Source: Vibrio porteresiae DSM 19223
GTDB taxonomy: Bacteria; Pseudomonadota; Gammaproteobacteria; Enterobacterales; Vibrionaceae
DNA: 64,000 bases
Direction of reading: 5' to 3'
Assembly: GCF_024347055.1 (NCBI RefSeq)
Contig: NZ_AP024895.1
Span: 2,852,001 to 2,916,000, forward strand
In this document: one piece after another, positions 9,751 through 18,809 of the stretch
How the letters are laid out: each line of letters starts with the position of its first letter
How positions within the stretch are numbered: the first letter of the stretch is position 1
Made by a program: the position numbers and the translations under genes
Notes under the pieces: model-generated
Databases searched by the model: none
Seen by the model: the letters and a program-made list of their open reading frames with translations, nothing else
What the model was told of the DNA's origin: nothing

Positions 9751-9779
9751 GGAACTAATGAGGCTTGCCTGACCACACA
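9751..9779 (+). promoter_or_regulatory. hrp box for hrpW
   Basis: GGAACT, 16 bases, CCACACA: a full match to the HrpL promoter consensus, 120 bases before the hrpW start. It stands back to back with the box for the divergent effector, 36 bases apart. Confidence 0.88.
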
Positions 9780-9899
9780 ATGGGCACATCGCATTTTGGC
9801 AGAAACCTGCACCTTGGACACCATTCCTTGGACTGAATCAAACGTCTGGTATCACCAAATAAGATGGCATTTACTCTCTAGCCCAAAGGAACTTACCTC

Positions 9900-11165
9900 A
9901 TGATTAACCTAGGCATTCGATTGTCCGACTCATCGGACTGGCAACAAAGCTCCGCGCTTGGCAACTCCTCCGATATGGGGACAGGCACGTCAAGCTCCAC
10001 TTCCGGCGATATGGGGACAGGCACCTCAGGCAGCCAAGATACCACCACTAAATTACTTGCACTGCTCATCATGGCTGCACTGGAAATGATGAAGCAAAGC
10101 AACTCTTCAAGCGATAACGGAACAGGCACTTCATCAGATCCGTTTTCCAGCAAATCGTCTACCGACAACACCATGCAGCAACTCACCAATAGCTTATTGA
10201 ACGGTTCGATGTCCGATAGCAGCAACGGTGGCGCTCAGCTATCTCAAGCCAGTTCACCACTCACTCAAGAAGTGGGCAAAATGATGGATACCCAACCAGA
10301 AACCTTCTCTTCCCCTGCCGCTTTGAAAAGTACTGGTGGTACTGGCGAAAGTGCGGGAGCCAGCGATGTGGGGACAGGCACCACAAGCCTTGGTGATACA
10401 GGTTCTAAAACCAGTGACTTAGGCGGTAACGTTATGGGGACAGGCACTTCAAATACTGCAGCAACGAACTCAACTTCCCTAGACGGAACCTCCGATACCT
10501 CAACTGCTGATGTGGGGACAGACACTGCAACGCAAGAGGCCAACAACACCAGTAACTCCGCAGTCAATATGTTCCCTACCGCATCGAGCAGCCCTAACGT
10601 CGTGGATGAAACGATCGTGGTGAAAGCGGGCGAAACCTTTGATGGAAAAGGACAAACCTTTACGGCCAGCAGCAAGCTAGGTAAAGGCGACCAAGCCGAA
10701 GACCAAAAACCACTGTTTGTGCTTGAAGATGGAGCAACGTTGAAGAACGTAGTGATTGGCGATAATGGCGCTGACGGGGTTCACACCAAAGGCGATGCCA
10801 CCGTCGATAACGTGCACTGGACCAATGTAGGTGAAGATGCTCTGACCATGAAAAAAAGTGGTGATGTAACGATTAAAAACAGCAGCGCGAAAGGTGCTGA
10901 TGACAAGATCTTCCAGTTGAATGCCGCAGGCACTTTAACCCTCGATAACGTGCAAGCTGATGACTTTGGCAAGCTAGTGAGAACCAATGGCGGACAACAA
11001 GCCGATTGGGAAATCAATTTGAATAATGTGAAAGCCTCTAACGGTCATAGCGCATTAGTTCAAAGTGACAGTAATACCGTCAAAGTGAATGCCACTAACG
11101 TCAGCACTGACAACGTCAAAGGCATGTACAAACTTCCTGAATCAGGCCAACTCAATATCGCTTAA
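9900..11165 (+). CDS. hrpW: HrpW: harpin fused to a pectate-lyase-like (class III) domain
   Basis: The 421-residue product has two parts. Residues 1-225 are Ser/Thr/Gly-rich, lack Cys, and carry a short hydrophobic segment (LLALLIMAALEMM); this is the harpin half. Residues 235-421 match the PL3 pectate lyase fold (VKAGETFDGKGQTF, ADGVHTKGDATVDNVHW, GADDKIFQLN). HrpW proteins are secreted by the Hrp system and are thought to act at or beyond the cell wall; whether this one cleaves pectate cannot be read from the sequence. Six REP-like repeats in the harpin half encode GTGTS-type peptides. The gene follows a hrp box and ends in a terminator. Confidence 0.93.
   Translation: MINLGIRLSDSSDWQQSSALGNSSDMGTGTSSSTSGDMGTGTSGSQDTTTKLLALLIMAALEMMKQSNSSSDNGTGTSSDPFSSKSSTDNTMQQLTNSLLNGSMSDSSNGGAQLSQASSPLTQEVGKMMDTQPETFSSPAALKSTGGTGESAGASDVGTGTTSLGDTGSKTSDLGGNVMGTGTSNTAATNSTSLDGTSDTSTADVGTDTATQEANNTSNSAVNMFPTASSSPNVVDETIVVKAGETFDGKGQTFTASSKLGKGDQAEDQKPLFVLEDGATLKNVVIGDNGADGVHTKGDATVDNVHWTNVGEDALTMKKSGDVTIKNSSAKGADDKIFQLNAAGTLTLDNVQADDFGKLVRTNGGQQADWEINLNNVKASNGHSALVQSDSNTVKVNATNVSTDNVKGMYKLPESGQLNIA
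9977..10525 (+). repeat. Six REP-like repeats inside hrpW
   Basis: Copies of GGGGACAGGCAC or close variants at 9977-9988, 10013-10024, 10119-10129, 10370-10381, 10436-10447 and 10514-10525. All are sense-oriented and in the same reading frame, giving DMGTGTS, NGTGTS, DVGTGTT, VMGTGTS and DVGTDT. The GGAC head and the nearby RAYT transposase suggest a REP family. Confidence 0.8.
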
Positions 11166-11173
11166 TCCAAGCA

Positions 11174-11200
11174 GCCTCTGAACCCTATCAGAGGCTTTTT
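11174..11200 (+). terminator. Terminator after hrpW
   Basis: GCCTCTGA (11174-11181) and TCAGAGGC (11188-11195) around a six-base loop, followed by five T. It lies between hrpW and dspE, and no hrp box fits in the remaining 36 bases, so dspE must be reached by read-through or from another promoter. Confidence 0.88.
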
Positions 11201-11236
11201 CCCCTTAGTCACATGTTCATTTACACGAGATAGCTT

Positions 11237-14200
11237 ATGAAGTTCAATAACTCCGCCCAGTTAGATATTGCGGCGCTACAGGCAACGCAAACCGCAGCCC
11301 ACGAATCCCCCAGACCCGATTTACAACTGGTACAAAAATCAGCCACATCGCAACACGGACAAGTGAGCTCCCTCGCCAGTGAGGGCAAGCAGGCACCGGT
11401 TCCCAAAAATTTGAGTCAGCAAACAGCCGATCCTGATGGCCAGCCACTTGCCAAACAAGCGCAAAAACCACGCACGTCATTACAAGATCTGTTTAAAGCA
11501 GCTTCGTCTGAATCAGCATCAAATTCATCGACGCCCGATAACAACGCTTCAACTAAAACCATCAAACGAGAAGCGACAGTAACGAGCAACACTAAGCGTC
11601 CCAGCCTGCAAGCACTTTTTGCGGCCGATAAAAGTCATGCAACTCATCATGCTAACGAAAGCTCTGCCGCCAACGCTGCGAATAAAACCACTCACACTCA
11701 AGCCGCAACTAAACCTGTCGCCGCCGATGTTCTCGCCGCTCCCCAACTTAAACTCACTCAGGGCAAATTAAGCATCAGGGAACAAACCGCTCCGGGTGTA
11801 TCAACGCTTCTTTCCCACACTTTAGGTAAGCCGCAGCAGAACTATCTAGCGCACCATACAAAAGATGAGGGCACGCAGCAGTGGCTACAAGACAAAAAAG
11901 GTCGCGTGATTTTCTTAGCAACAGATACCCAATCTAACTTGGTTGGTCTGCATCGCAGTTCATCGCTGCCTAACCCATCACTGAAACTCGATGGTCACAC
12001 ACTCGAAAAGCAACATACCCCATCAAGCAATGTAATGAGCCAGCTAACAGGTATCCATAAAGACAAAGAGGGCAGCCTGTGGCGAGTGCATCGCGATAAA
12101 TTATTCTCGATTGATGAACATGGCACTTGGCAACAAACCGATAAGAACGTGAGTAAATTGACGAGCCAAGCCAGCGGTGACGTTTATGGCATCGAAGATA
12201 AAAAGCAGCTCACTCTTCTCGGTCAATCCTCCTTACCTAAATCAGAAGAGAATATCGATGGCTACAGTGTTAACGAAAAAGGCAATATTGCCCTGCTTTT
12301 CAAAGGGGATGATGAAAAAAATAAGCCCGGCAGCATCGAACTCTACTCTTCGATCTCAGATACCGCAGACAAAGCTCAATCGCTGTCGGTGCATTTAGCT
12401 AACGCAGTGGAAACCGATGGTGAGACACCGCCACTCCATTTAGAGTCGATTGGTATTGATAACCAGCATCTGTTTGCCATCGACAAAGAAAACCGTCTGC
12501 TCAAGGCTGATTTGCCTAAAGCCGATCAGTCGCACCTTGAGCTCAGCGAAATCACGCCAGAACATCTGCATCAAGCACTGGGTAAAGACATTAAATTAGA
12601 AGGCTTTCTGCATAGCGATGACGGTGCAATTGGCTTGCTCGTCAAAGATAACCACGGCCAGCAACATAGCTGTCCGATGGACAGTGCCAAGAATCAATTC
12701 ACCACTGGCTGGAACCTATCTGATGTATTACACGTCGATAATACTCAAGGGTTGAGCAACGTAGATAATCAAACACTCGATGTGCAAGACTTTGGTAAAC
12801 AAGGCAAATTAGCTGTGCATGAGCAGACTCTTTACGCCAAAGATCCCCACACTCAAACTTGGCGTGAACAAGCAAAAGATATTGACGCGCTTCAACGCGG
12901 CAACGATGGCCAAGCCTACGCGTTACAAAACGGCAAGCTGAAGAAAATCACACTGAGTGAAAAATCTGACGCGATTAGCTTTGGTGACAACAACTTATTC
13001 ACTCTACATCAAACCAAAGGCAACGTCAGTTTGGGAGATGGACCGAAAGGTTTACCAGAAGGTAAGTTAACCGCAGCAGCCGTGATTAACGCCAATCAAC
13101 ACGTGGTGCTAAAAGAGGATGGCGACCTAGTTCATACTCATCTTCATTCAGGCACATCACAAGCTGTGCAGCCAAGTTCGACCCTGTCACAAAAAGGAAT
13201 TGAAGGTAAAATTGCCCAGCTTTCTGTCGATAAAGATCAGCATTTATATGCCCTAACCGACCAAGGCGACCTATTCCGCTTAGATAAAGATCAGTGGCAA
13301 AACAAACTTCGTCCAGATGAACAAGCAACATGGCAGAAAGTCTCCGTGCCGCAAGGTGAGGAAGGCAGCAAGATTCATCAACTGAGTGTCGATGATAAGC
13401 GCAATATCACCCTCACGAATGACAAACACCAGTCACTCTCTTTAGGTCAAGATAACTGGTCGCAAGGTCATACAGAACCGCACGCCTCAGGGATAAGCCA
13501 ACGCGATCAGCTGTTTGCTCGCTTGTCACAAGCCACGAAAGGAACGCGACTCACCGAACACGGAACACAAATCAACGTGACAGCGCAAATGGGCGGTATG
13601 TCGGGTGCAGAAGGCGGGCAAATCAATAGCAAATGGACTTCCCGTCTTAAAGCGCACGTGTTTAAACCGTCGCTAGAGGTTCCACGACCACTGCAAACCT
13701 TAGGAAATTCCGTTCAACACAAATGGCAAGGCCGAGAAGGTTTAAAAGAGCTTTATCAACAGCAACATTCGCTCTATACCGAACTGGAAGCACAGCACAA
13801 ACAGTTACCAACGGTGGTGAAGCCGGCGCTACAAGGTGCTGACCTTAAAAGTCGTTTAGAAAAACTCGATCTGGGTGAACAAGGCCATGCTTTGAAAGCA
13901 GCAATGGAGAATTTACGTGAGCAAGTTGAGACGAGTGCAGAACACCAATTAACTGCATTAGGTAAACATCAAGGCATCATAGATAAAGAAGGCGCGTTGA
14001 AGTTTGATTATAAACCCTCGTCAACGAAAGCGGCGGTACAAACACTTAACCCCAATCGCTCCGGTCATAATCTCAGTAATGAATTACTGAATTTGTGGAA
14101 GCACACGCCCTCTTCTCCCGAGTCGGTACCAGGGAAAATGCTGACCTCATTTTCAGCATTAAAGCTTGATATGAGCCATGAGAAAACCAATGTGCCATTG

Positions 14201-16303
14201 GGTCGACAACGCGATCCCAACGACAAAATGAGTTTGGTGAAATCACGCTTGGTGCTCGATACCCTCACCATGCGCAAGCTCGACACGCTTCTAACCAAAG
14301 CCGAATCGATCGCCACCGATGTGGGGACAGGCACTTCAAGTAAAGCGCCGTCATCTGCTGAAGCGACAGGCACACTTAAGGGGACAGACGCTTTAAGCTC
14401 GCTCGAAAAAGAGTTTATGCAGTTAGCGAATCAAGGCTATGAGCAAACCCCGGTGAAAAAGGCCAGCGACCAAGGTTTACGTAGCAACAAAGAGGCAGAA
14501 GCCGCTTATGATGCAACCAAATACTTTATCGGTGCCATGCATGATAAGGATAACGGGGTGAACGTCATTACTCGTTCCGCCCTAAAAGCAAATGACCAAA
14601 CGGAACTAAATCATCAACTTAAAGCGTTGCTGCATTCAATGAAACCGTCTGACGATGTCAACATGACTCGCGGTTACAGCGTCGATGCGTCTGTCACCTT
14701 CATTCCGACCCCATTAATGGGTCATGCGGTTAATATGTTCCCGACCGCAGGGGTGAGTGAAAAACGTAACTATACCTTGGATTTCAACGGTCAAGACGAC
14801 GGTGTTCAAGTCACCATCAGCGGTAACTTAGGGCCATCTGCTTCTGGCACATTTGGTATCAGTAAAAACGCACTACCGCATATGTTGGATAAGTCTCCGG
14901 CCGATCTTAAAACCTCCCTTAATAATGGCAATCAAACGTTAACCCCTGACATCATGGCGGGCGCAGGGTTGACCGCCAACATGAGTAAAGTGGAAGATCA
15001 CCAGCTAACGTTTGGCTTAAAGGGGCATGATATTGACCAGTTTATTGATGGCCTTACATCAGGCAAATTGACCGTGCAAGATCTTGTAAGCAAAGGACAA
15101 GAGCATGCAAACACTCACGGCACAAAGACCAGCTTTAGCCTTGATTTAGGTCTAAACATCAATGGTCGTCTTGGTTTCGCATTGAACAAAAAAGGCAGCG
15201 ACCCTAGCGCCTTTATGCGAGCCAGTGCTGGCGTCAATGCTGGGATTAACCTTGCAAGTGCTAACAAAGACTCTTACCAATCACACTGCATTGATACCGC
15301 CAAAGTGAACGTGGCAACTAAACACGGTTTACTTAACACCGCCACCGCAGGGGCTGGTTTCGATATCACGGCAGGGATAAGCCACACCGACAAAAATGGC
15401 ACTCTGCCGGCCACCAGCAAAATCGCAGCTAGCGTGACAGCCGCGATTGATAACTCGGTCAAAGTGAAAGGTGAACTCAAAACCAAACACGCAGATCCTG
15501 TGACCAAAGAGACGCTGGATGGTCTGCGCGATACCTTAAGCGGTGCATTCCCTGACGCCAAAAGCCAAAAAGTGCTGAAAGATGCGAAAGAGATAAGTGC
15601 ACCAGAGAAACAATTAAGTTCACTGCAAGAGCATTTTGGTCAAAGCGAAGCGAATAACGATGGTCAGCATTCAGCGCTTAACGAACTGCACAAAGTGAAT
15701 ATTCAGCAGCAAGCGGTTCAAAATAAAGGCGATATTATCAGTGATACCAAAATGGTGGTGACCAATTCCAACCCAGCTCATTTGGACAAACTGGGTATGG
15801 TCGATTTTCTAACATCACTTGTCGCACCATCACATCGTCATGATCTGACCGAGCAAATTCACGCGATGATGCAGCAAGACCCTAACTTTGCATCTGTATT
15901 GGATAAGGCTCGCACTAATCCAAACACACATGCTGGTATTACACTTGAGTTAAAAGACGATGTGCGTCAGAAGCTAGAAAAAGAGTTTGTATCAGGAAAA
16001 GTCTCTTTGAACGAAGTGAAAGCCGCGTTGGAAAATCCGGAAAACCGCCGCATCAAATCCATTACTATCTTTGAAAAAGGACAACACAAAGAAGGATTTA
16101 GTGCACCAACCCCACTCGTGAGTGGTTCAAGTACCGCCAATATTTACATGGAGCGAGATGCAGGCAGCATCGCATTTAAATATGGCGCAGACCAAAAGAC
16201 ACCGCGAACGTACACCATCGGTGGGCAAGCCGCTGTCGACCAACCCCAGATCGTCAAAGCCATGACTGATCTTAAACTGCAAGGTATGGACGTTAAAGCC
16301 TAA
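11237..16303 (+). CDS. dspE: AvrE/DspE-family type III effector
   Basis: A very large (1688 residues), hydrophilic protein. The first 180 residues are low complexity; residues 200-750 contain repeated Asp-rich propeller-type strands (such as LSVDKDQHLYALTDQGDLF); a helical part with a WxxxE motif (WQGRE, residues 830-834) and a C-terminal domain with barrel-like repeats follow. This architecture and the HrpW neighbour identify the AvrE/DspE/WtsE family, delivered into host cells and reported to form water and solute channels in host membranes. It is somewhat shorter than Erwinia DspE (about 1840). Three REP-like repeats encode GTGT peptides near residue 1030. The dedicated chaperone gene dspF is not adjacent but at 39273. 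Confidence 0.9.
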   Translation: MKFNNSAQLDIAALQATQTAAHESPRPDLQLVQKSATSQHGQVSSLASEGKQAPVPKNLSQQTADPDGQPLAKQAQKPRTSLQDLFKAASSESASNSSTPDNNASTKTIKREATVTSNTKRPSLQALFAADKSHATHHANESSAANAANKTTHTQAATKPVAADVLAAPQLKLTQGKLSIREQTAPGVSTLLSHTLGKPQQNYLAHHTKDEGTQQWLQDKKGRVIFLATDTQSNLVGLHRSSSLPNPSLKLDGHTLEKQHTPSSNVMSQLTGIHKDKEGSLWRVHRDKLFSIDEHGTWQQTDKNVSKLTSQASGDVYGIEDKKQLTLLGQSSLPKSEENIDGYSVNEKGNIALLFKGDDEKNKPGSIELYSSISDTADKAQSLSVHLANAVETDGETPPLHLESIGIDNQHLFAIDKENRLLKADLPKADQSHLELSEITPEHLHQALGKDIKLEGFLHSDDGAIGLLVKDNHGQQHSCPMDSAKNQFTTGWNLSDVLHVDNTQGLSNVDNQTLDVQDFGKQGKLAVHEQTLYAKDPHTQTWREQAKDIDALQRGNDGQAYALQNGKLKKITLSEKSDAISFGDNNLFTLHQTKGNVSLGDGPKGLPEGKLTAAAVINANQHVVLKEDGDLVHTHLHSGTSQAVQPSSTLSQKGIEGKIAQLSVDKDQHLYALTDQGDLFRLDKDQWQNKLRPDEQATWQKVSVPQGEEGSKIHQLSVDDKRNITLTNDKHQSLSLGQDNWSQGHTEPHASGISQRDQLFARLSQATKGTRLTEHGTQINVTAQMGGMSGAEGGQINSKWTSRLKAHVFKPSLEVPRPLQTLGNSVQHKWQGREGLKELYQQQHSLYTELEAQHKQLPTVVKPALQGADLKSRLEKLDLGEQGHALKAAMENLREQVETSAEHQLTALGKHQGIIDKEGALKFDYKPSSTKAAVQTLNPNRSGHNLSNELLNLWKHTPSSPESVPGKMLTSFSALKLDMSHEKTNVPLGRQRDPNDKMSLVKSRLVLDTLTMRKLDTLLTKAESIATDVGTGTSSKAPSSAEATGTLKGTDALSSLEKEFMQLANQGYEQTPVKKASDQGLRSNKEAEAAYDATKYFIGAMHDKDNGVNVITRSALKANDQTELNHQLKALLHSMKPSDDVNMTRGYSVDASVTFIPTPLMGHAVNMFPTAGVSEKRNYTLDFNGQDDGVQVTISGNLGPSASGTFGISKNALPHMLDKSPADLKTSLNNGNQTLTPDIMAGAGLTANMSKVEDHQLTFGLKGHDIDQFIDGLTSGKLTVQDLVSKGQEHANTHGTKTSFSLDLGLNINGRLGFALNKKGSDPSAFMRASAGVNAGINLASANKDSYQSHCIDTAKVNVATKHGLLNTATAGAGFDITAGISHTDKNGTLPATSKIAASVTAAIDNSVKVKGELKTKHADPVTKETLDGLRDTLSGAFPDAKSQKVLKDAKEISAPEKQLSSLQEHFGQSEANNDGQHSALNELHKVNIQQQAVQNKGDIISDTKMVVTNSNPAHLDKLGMVDFLTSLVAPSHRHDLTEQIHAMMQQDPNFASVLDKARTNPNTHAGITLELKDDVRQKLEKEFVSGKVSLNEVKAALENPENRRIKSITIFEKGQHKEGFSAPTPLVSGSSTANIYMERDAGSIAFKYGADQKTPRTYTIGGQAAVDQPQIVKAMTDLKLQGMDVKA
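14323..14391 (+). repeat. Three REP-like repeats inside dspE
   Basis: Copies at 14323-14334 (exact core), 14363-14373 (GCGACAGGCAC) and 14380-14391 (GGGGACAGACGC). All are sense and in the Gly-Thr frame, giving DVGTGTSS, EATGTL and KGTDAL around residues 1030-1052. They form a short low-complexity linker. Confidence 0.75.
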
Positions 16304-16312
16304 GCGGCATAG

Positions 16313-16337
16313 GCCTCTGGTATCCAGAGGCTTATTT
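16313..16337 (+). terminator. Terminator after dspE
   Basis: GCCTCTGG and CCAGAGGC (16313-16331) with a three-base loop, then TTATTTC. The stem resembles the hrpW terminator. Confidence 0.8.
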
Positions 16338-16362
16338 CGTTGCTCGATAATCGTTAATTGTA

Positions 16363-16373
16363 AGGACAGGCAC
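16363..16373 (+). repeat. Single intergenic REP-like repeat upstream of the RAYT gene
   Basis: AGGACAGGCAC about 105 bases before the transposase start, same orientation as the transposase. This is the only copy of the family seen outside a coding sequence. Confidence 0.65.
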
Positions 16374-16476
16374 GCCAATTTCTTGAATTCACTCGCACCA
16401 AAGTCACGCTGCTCTCGCCTTAAGCGTTCATTATTTGCACACTCAGCATCACGCCAATATCAACGAGTATGCTTTC

Positions 16477-17424
16477 ATGACCACCGCTAGACGTCAGCAA
16501 GTCGACCTTGCAGTCACACCTTATTATCACTGCGTTTCGCGTTGTGTTCGTCGCTCTTTTTTATGCGGCCAAGATCCACTCACCAATCGTTCTTACGAAC
16601 ACCGCCGTGCTTGGCTAGAAAAACGCATCCACCATCTGGCTTCCATCTACTGCATTGATATTTGTGCTTATGCCGTAATGAGTAATCACTACCATCTGGT
16701 TGTTCACATCAATAAAAACAAGGCGCTAGCACTTTCAGATCAAGAGATCATTGAGCGTTGGTCACAAGAGCACAAACTTGACCCATTTATCACTCGCTTC
16801 CATGAGTTGAAACAGCCCAGTAGCGTCGTTATCGAGCAATATCATAAGATTATCGAAAGCTGGCGTGAACGGCTTTACTCACTAAGTTGGATGATGAAAG
16901 AGCTCAACATGAGCATCGCATGTTTGGCGAATAAGGAAGATGAATGTACTGGGCACTTTTGGGAAGGACGTTATAAATCTCAGGCACTGCTCGACGAGAA
17001 AGCACTCTTAGCCGCAATGACTTACGTTGATTTAAATCCTGTGCGCGCAAAAATAGCCAAAACTCCTGAGGAAGCAGAGCACACCTCGCTTAAACTGCGG
17101 ATTGATGCCTTAAAAAAACACCAGCCGACGCCCATTGCACTCTTTCCTTTCGTCGGTATCCAAGAACAAGAGCAAGGCTTGCCATTTCGTCTTATCGACT
17201 ATATCGAATGGGTCAATTGGATAGCTAAAACAACCGTTCACCAGCAATCATATTTTGACTCCAAACCCAGTATGATGCAGCACTTAGAGCTTGAACACAG
17301 TGAATTTTTCACCACCTGTAATCAGATAGAAAAACATCGCTGCTTATGGGTCGGAACTCCAGATAACTTACAAAGTGCCAAAGCCAGTTTAAACAAGCAG
17401 CGTATTCAAGGTGTTAGAGTGTAG
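16477..17424 (+). mobile_element. REP-associated tyrosine transposase (RAYT, IS200/IS605-like Y1 transposase)
   Basis: The 315-residue product starts MTTARRQQVDLAVTPYYHC, typical of RAYTs (14 more codons are open upstream). It has the HUH motif HYH at residues 71-73 and the catalytic Tyr at about 183 (MTYVDLNPVRAKI). RAYTs are single-copy, vertically kept relatives of IS200 transposases that act on single-stranded REP hairpins. Here it lies between dspE and hrpE, where dspF would normally stand, and its last 11 bases overlap the end of the convergent hrpE. REP-like copies surround it on both sides. It appears intact. Confidence 0.93.
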
Positions 17425-18070
17425 ATGTCTCATCAACATCTTCAGTCTCCGGTTCTGCCAAAGAGAGTAAACCTTGTTCGATAGATGACCACTGACAGTC
17501 AAACATGCCCCCTGCAGTATCCAGTCGCACCTGCAAATTAGACAAGCGGCTATCCTCTTTGACTTGCCATGGCAAATCCTCTCTTTGAGCCAACAGAGTT
17601 TGTGCTTGAGCAACAACATCAGAGCTACAATACATAGTCCCATCCGAATAGTGCTTTTGGGTTGCCATGATCTTTTCCATCATTAAGCTGAGTTTTTCTT
17701 GGTTCGATGCTTGTTTACACCAATAATTTAATAGCTTATTCAATACATTAGAACAATGCTGCTCAATACTTTCCCACATCAGCGCATCGCTCTCTTTGAG
17801 CTGATTTAACCATTCACTACTCTGCTGCCAAGTCTGTTGCTCTATTGATTGAGTCAGTTCTTGTGCCTCAACGTGGGCTTGTTCTTTGGCATCGGCTATC
17901 AATTGTTCACATTGCTTTTGAGTTTCTTCAAGACGTTGGGTTGCCCGAGTATTAGCTTCGTCTATCACTTTTTGCGCCGAAAAGAGCAAGTTAAAATCAT
18001 CAGCCTTAAACCATCCGTTGAAGTGTCTGTCCTCACAAAGAGGAAGTGAGATATGTCGTTTGACGAACAT
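17414..18070 (-). CDS. hrpE: HrpE, type III secretion stator protein (SctL)
   Basis: A 218-residue protein with a long charged helical middle (residues 40-110), the plan of the SctL/FliH family that links the ATPase HrcN to the cytoplasmic sorting platform. It is the last gene of the hrpA-hrpN-hrpB-hrcJ-hrpD-hrpE operon, 25 bases after hrpD. Near residues 13-20 a REP-like repeat is read as CEDRHFNG, a different frame from the copies elsewhere. The 3' end overlaps the RAYT gene by 11 bases. Confidence 0.87.
   Translation of the reverse strand: MFVKRHISLPLCEDRHFNGWFKADDFNLLFSAQKVIDEANTRATQRLEETQKQCEQLIADAKEQAHVEAQELTQSIEQQTWQQSSEWLNQLKESDALMWESIEQHCSNVLNKLLNYWCKQASNQEKLSLMMEKIMATQKHYSDGTMYCSSDVVAQAQTLLAQREDLPWQVKEDSRLSNLQVRLDTAGGMFDCQWSSIEQGLLSLAEPETEDVDETSTL
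18023..18033 (-). repeat. REP-like repeat inside hrpE
   Basis: Minus-strand AGGACAGACAC, sense relative to hrpE, read in the Asp-Arg-His frame. Confidence 0.6.
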
Positions 18071-18095
18071 GGTTAGATCCTTTCAAAAATAGTCG

Positions 18096-18809
18096 CTACT
18101 GGGATTGCTCGGCACGCCACAGTACGCTTTGCCATAACTGATTGATTCGATTGCGCGGTAATGGCTCATTTGCCAATAACTCTGCAGTTTGAACCGCTCG
18201 ATGTGGCAAGGTCACCCTAAGTCTCTGCCATAACTCTTGCGCAACAAACTGGCGAATGACTAAACACAGCAGCACTTCTGGATCAGTGTTCAAGATGGCT
18301 TCATTCAACCAAAGACCTGGGCGTAGCGCTTTCGCTAAATGGCGACACCACTCTTCATCAGGCGCGGCTAATTGGCCATGACTTGCGCCTTTACGAACGA
18401 TTTCAACAAGCAGCAAAGCCACCAGATTTTGGCGATCTAACGAGAGTTTCAACCAACGTAACGTCTGTTCATCACGCTTGGGCATAGCGCAATCATCTAA
18501 TTCAAGCCAAACGCGTAAAAACCTTGGTGCAACAGTCCCAACCAACTCAAGTGACTCTATTGGCAGGATTTTTAGCCAACTCTCGTTCAGGTGTTGCCAT
18601 GGGCGATACCAAAATTCAGACCAAAATGGTAAGTCGTTAGCGTGTCTGTCCTTGTAAGAAGTAGCCTCATGCGAAGAACTTTCCTCCGTCGTCAACGCTT
18701 GAGTTGGCGTGCCTGTCCTTTCAAGAACAGCTTCACTTGAAGTGCCTGTCCCTTCAAGGAGGTTGTCCATATCGTGGGTTGAAGTGCCTGTCCCCATAAG
18801 GTTGGTCAT
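18096..18809 (-). CDS. hrpD: HrpD, type III sorting-platform protein (SctK) with a repeat-derived N-terminal extension
   Basis: The conserved SctK part begins about residue 60 (LPFWSEFWYRPWQHLN) and runs to the end of the 237-residue product. The 60 residues before it are low complexity and built around four REP-like repeats (MGTGTS, EGTGTS, ERTGTP, KDRHAN). The start at 18809 overlaps the hrcJ stop by four bases (ATGA), so translation is coupled there and the extension is probably made. Usual HrpD proteins are close to 180 residues, which fits a normal domain plus the extension. HrpD belongs to the cytoplasmic sorting platform with HrcQ and HrpE. Confidence 0.85.
   Translation of the reverse strand: MTNLMGTGTSTHDMDNLLEGTGTSSEAVLERTGTPTQALTTEESSSHEATSYKDRHANDLPFWSEFWYRPWQHLNESWLKILPIESLELVGTVAPRFLRVWLELDDCAMPKRDEQTLRWLKLSLDRQNLVALLLVEIVRKGASHGQLAAPDEEWCRHLAKALRPGLWLNEAILNTDPEVLLCLVIRQFVAQELWQRLRVTLPHRAVQTAELLANEPLPRNRINQLWQSVLWRAEQSQ
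18642..18795 (-). repeat. Four REP-like repeats in the 5' part of hrpD
   Basis: Minus-strand copies at 18784-18795, 18742-18753, 18709-18720 and 18642-18653, all sense relative to hrpD. The first three are in the Gly-Thr frame, the last in the Asp-Arg-His frame. Around 18733-18745 the sequence CACTTGAAGTG forms a short palindrome next to one copy. Confidence 0.8.

Noticed and set aside
10265..10675. Minus-strand frame opposite hrpW with repeated Val-Pro-Val-Pro
   Set aside because: This is the antisense reading of the GTGT repeats; it has no ribosome-binding site, and the hrpW frame is strongly supported.
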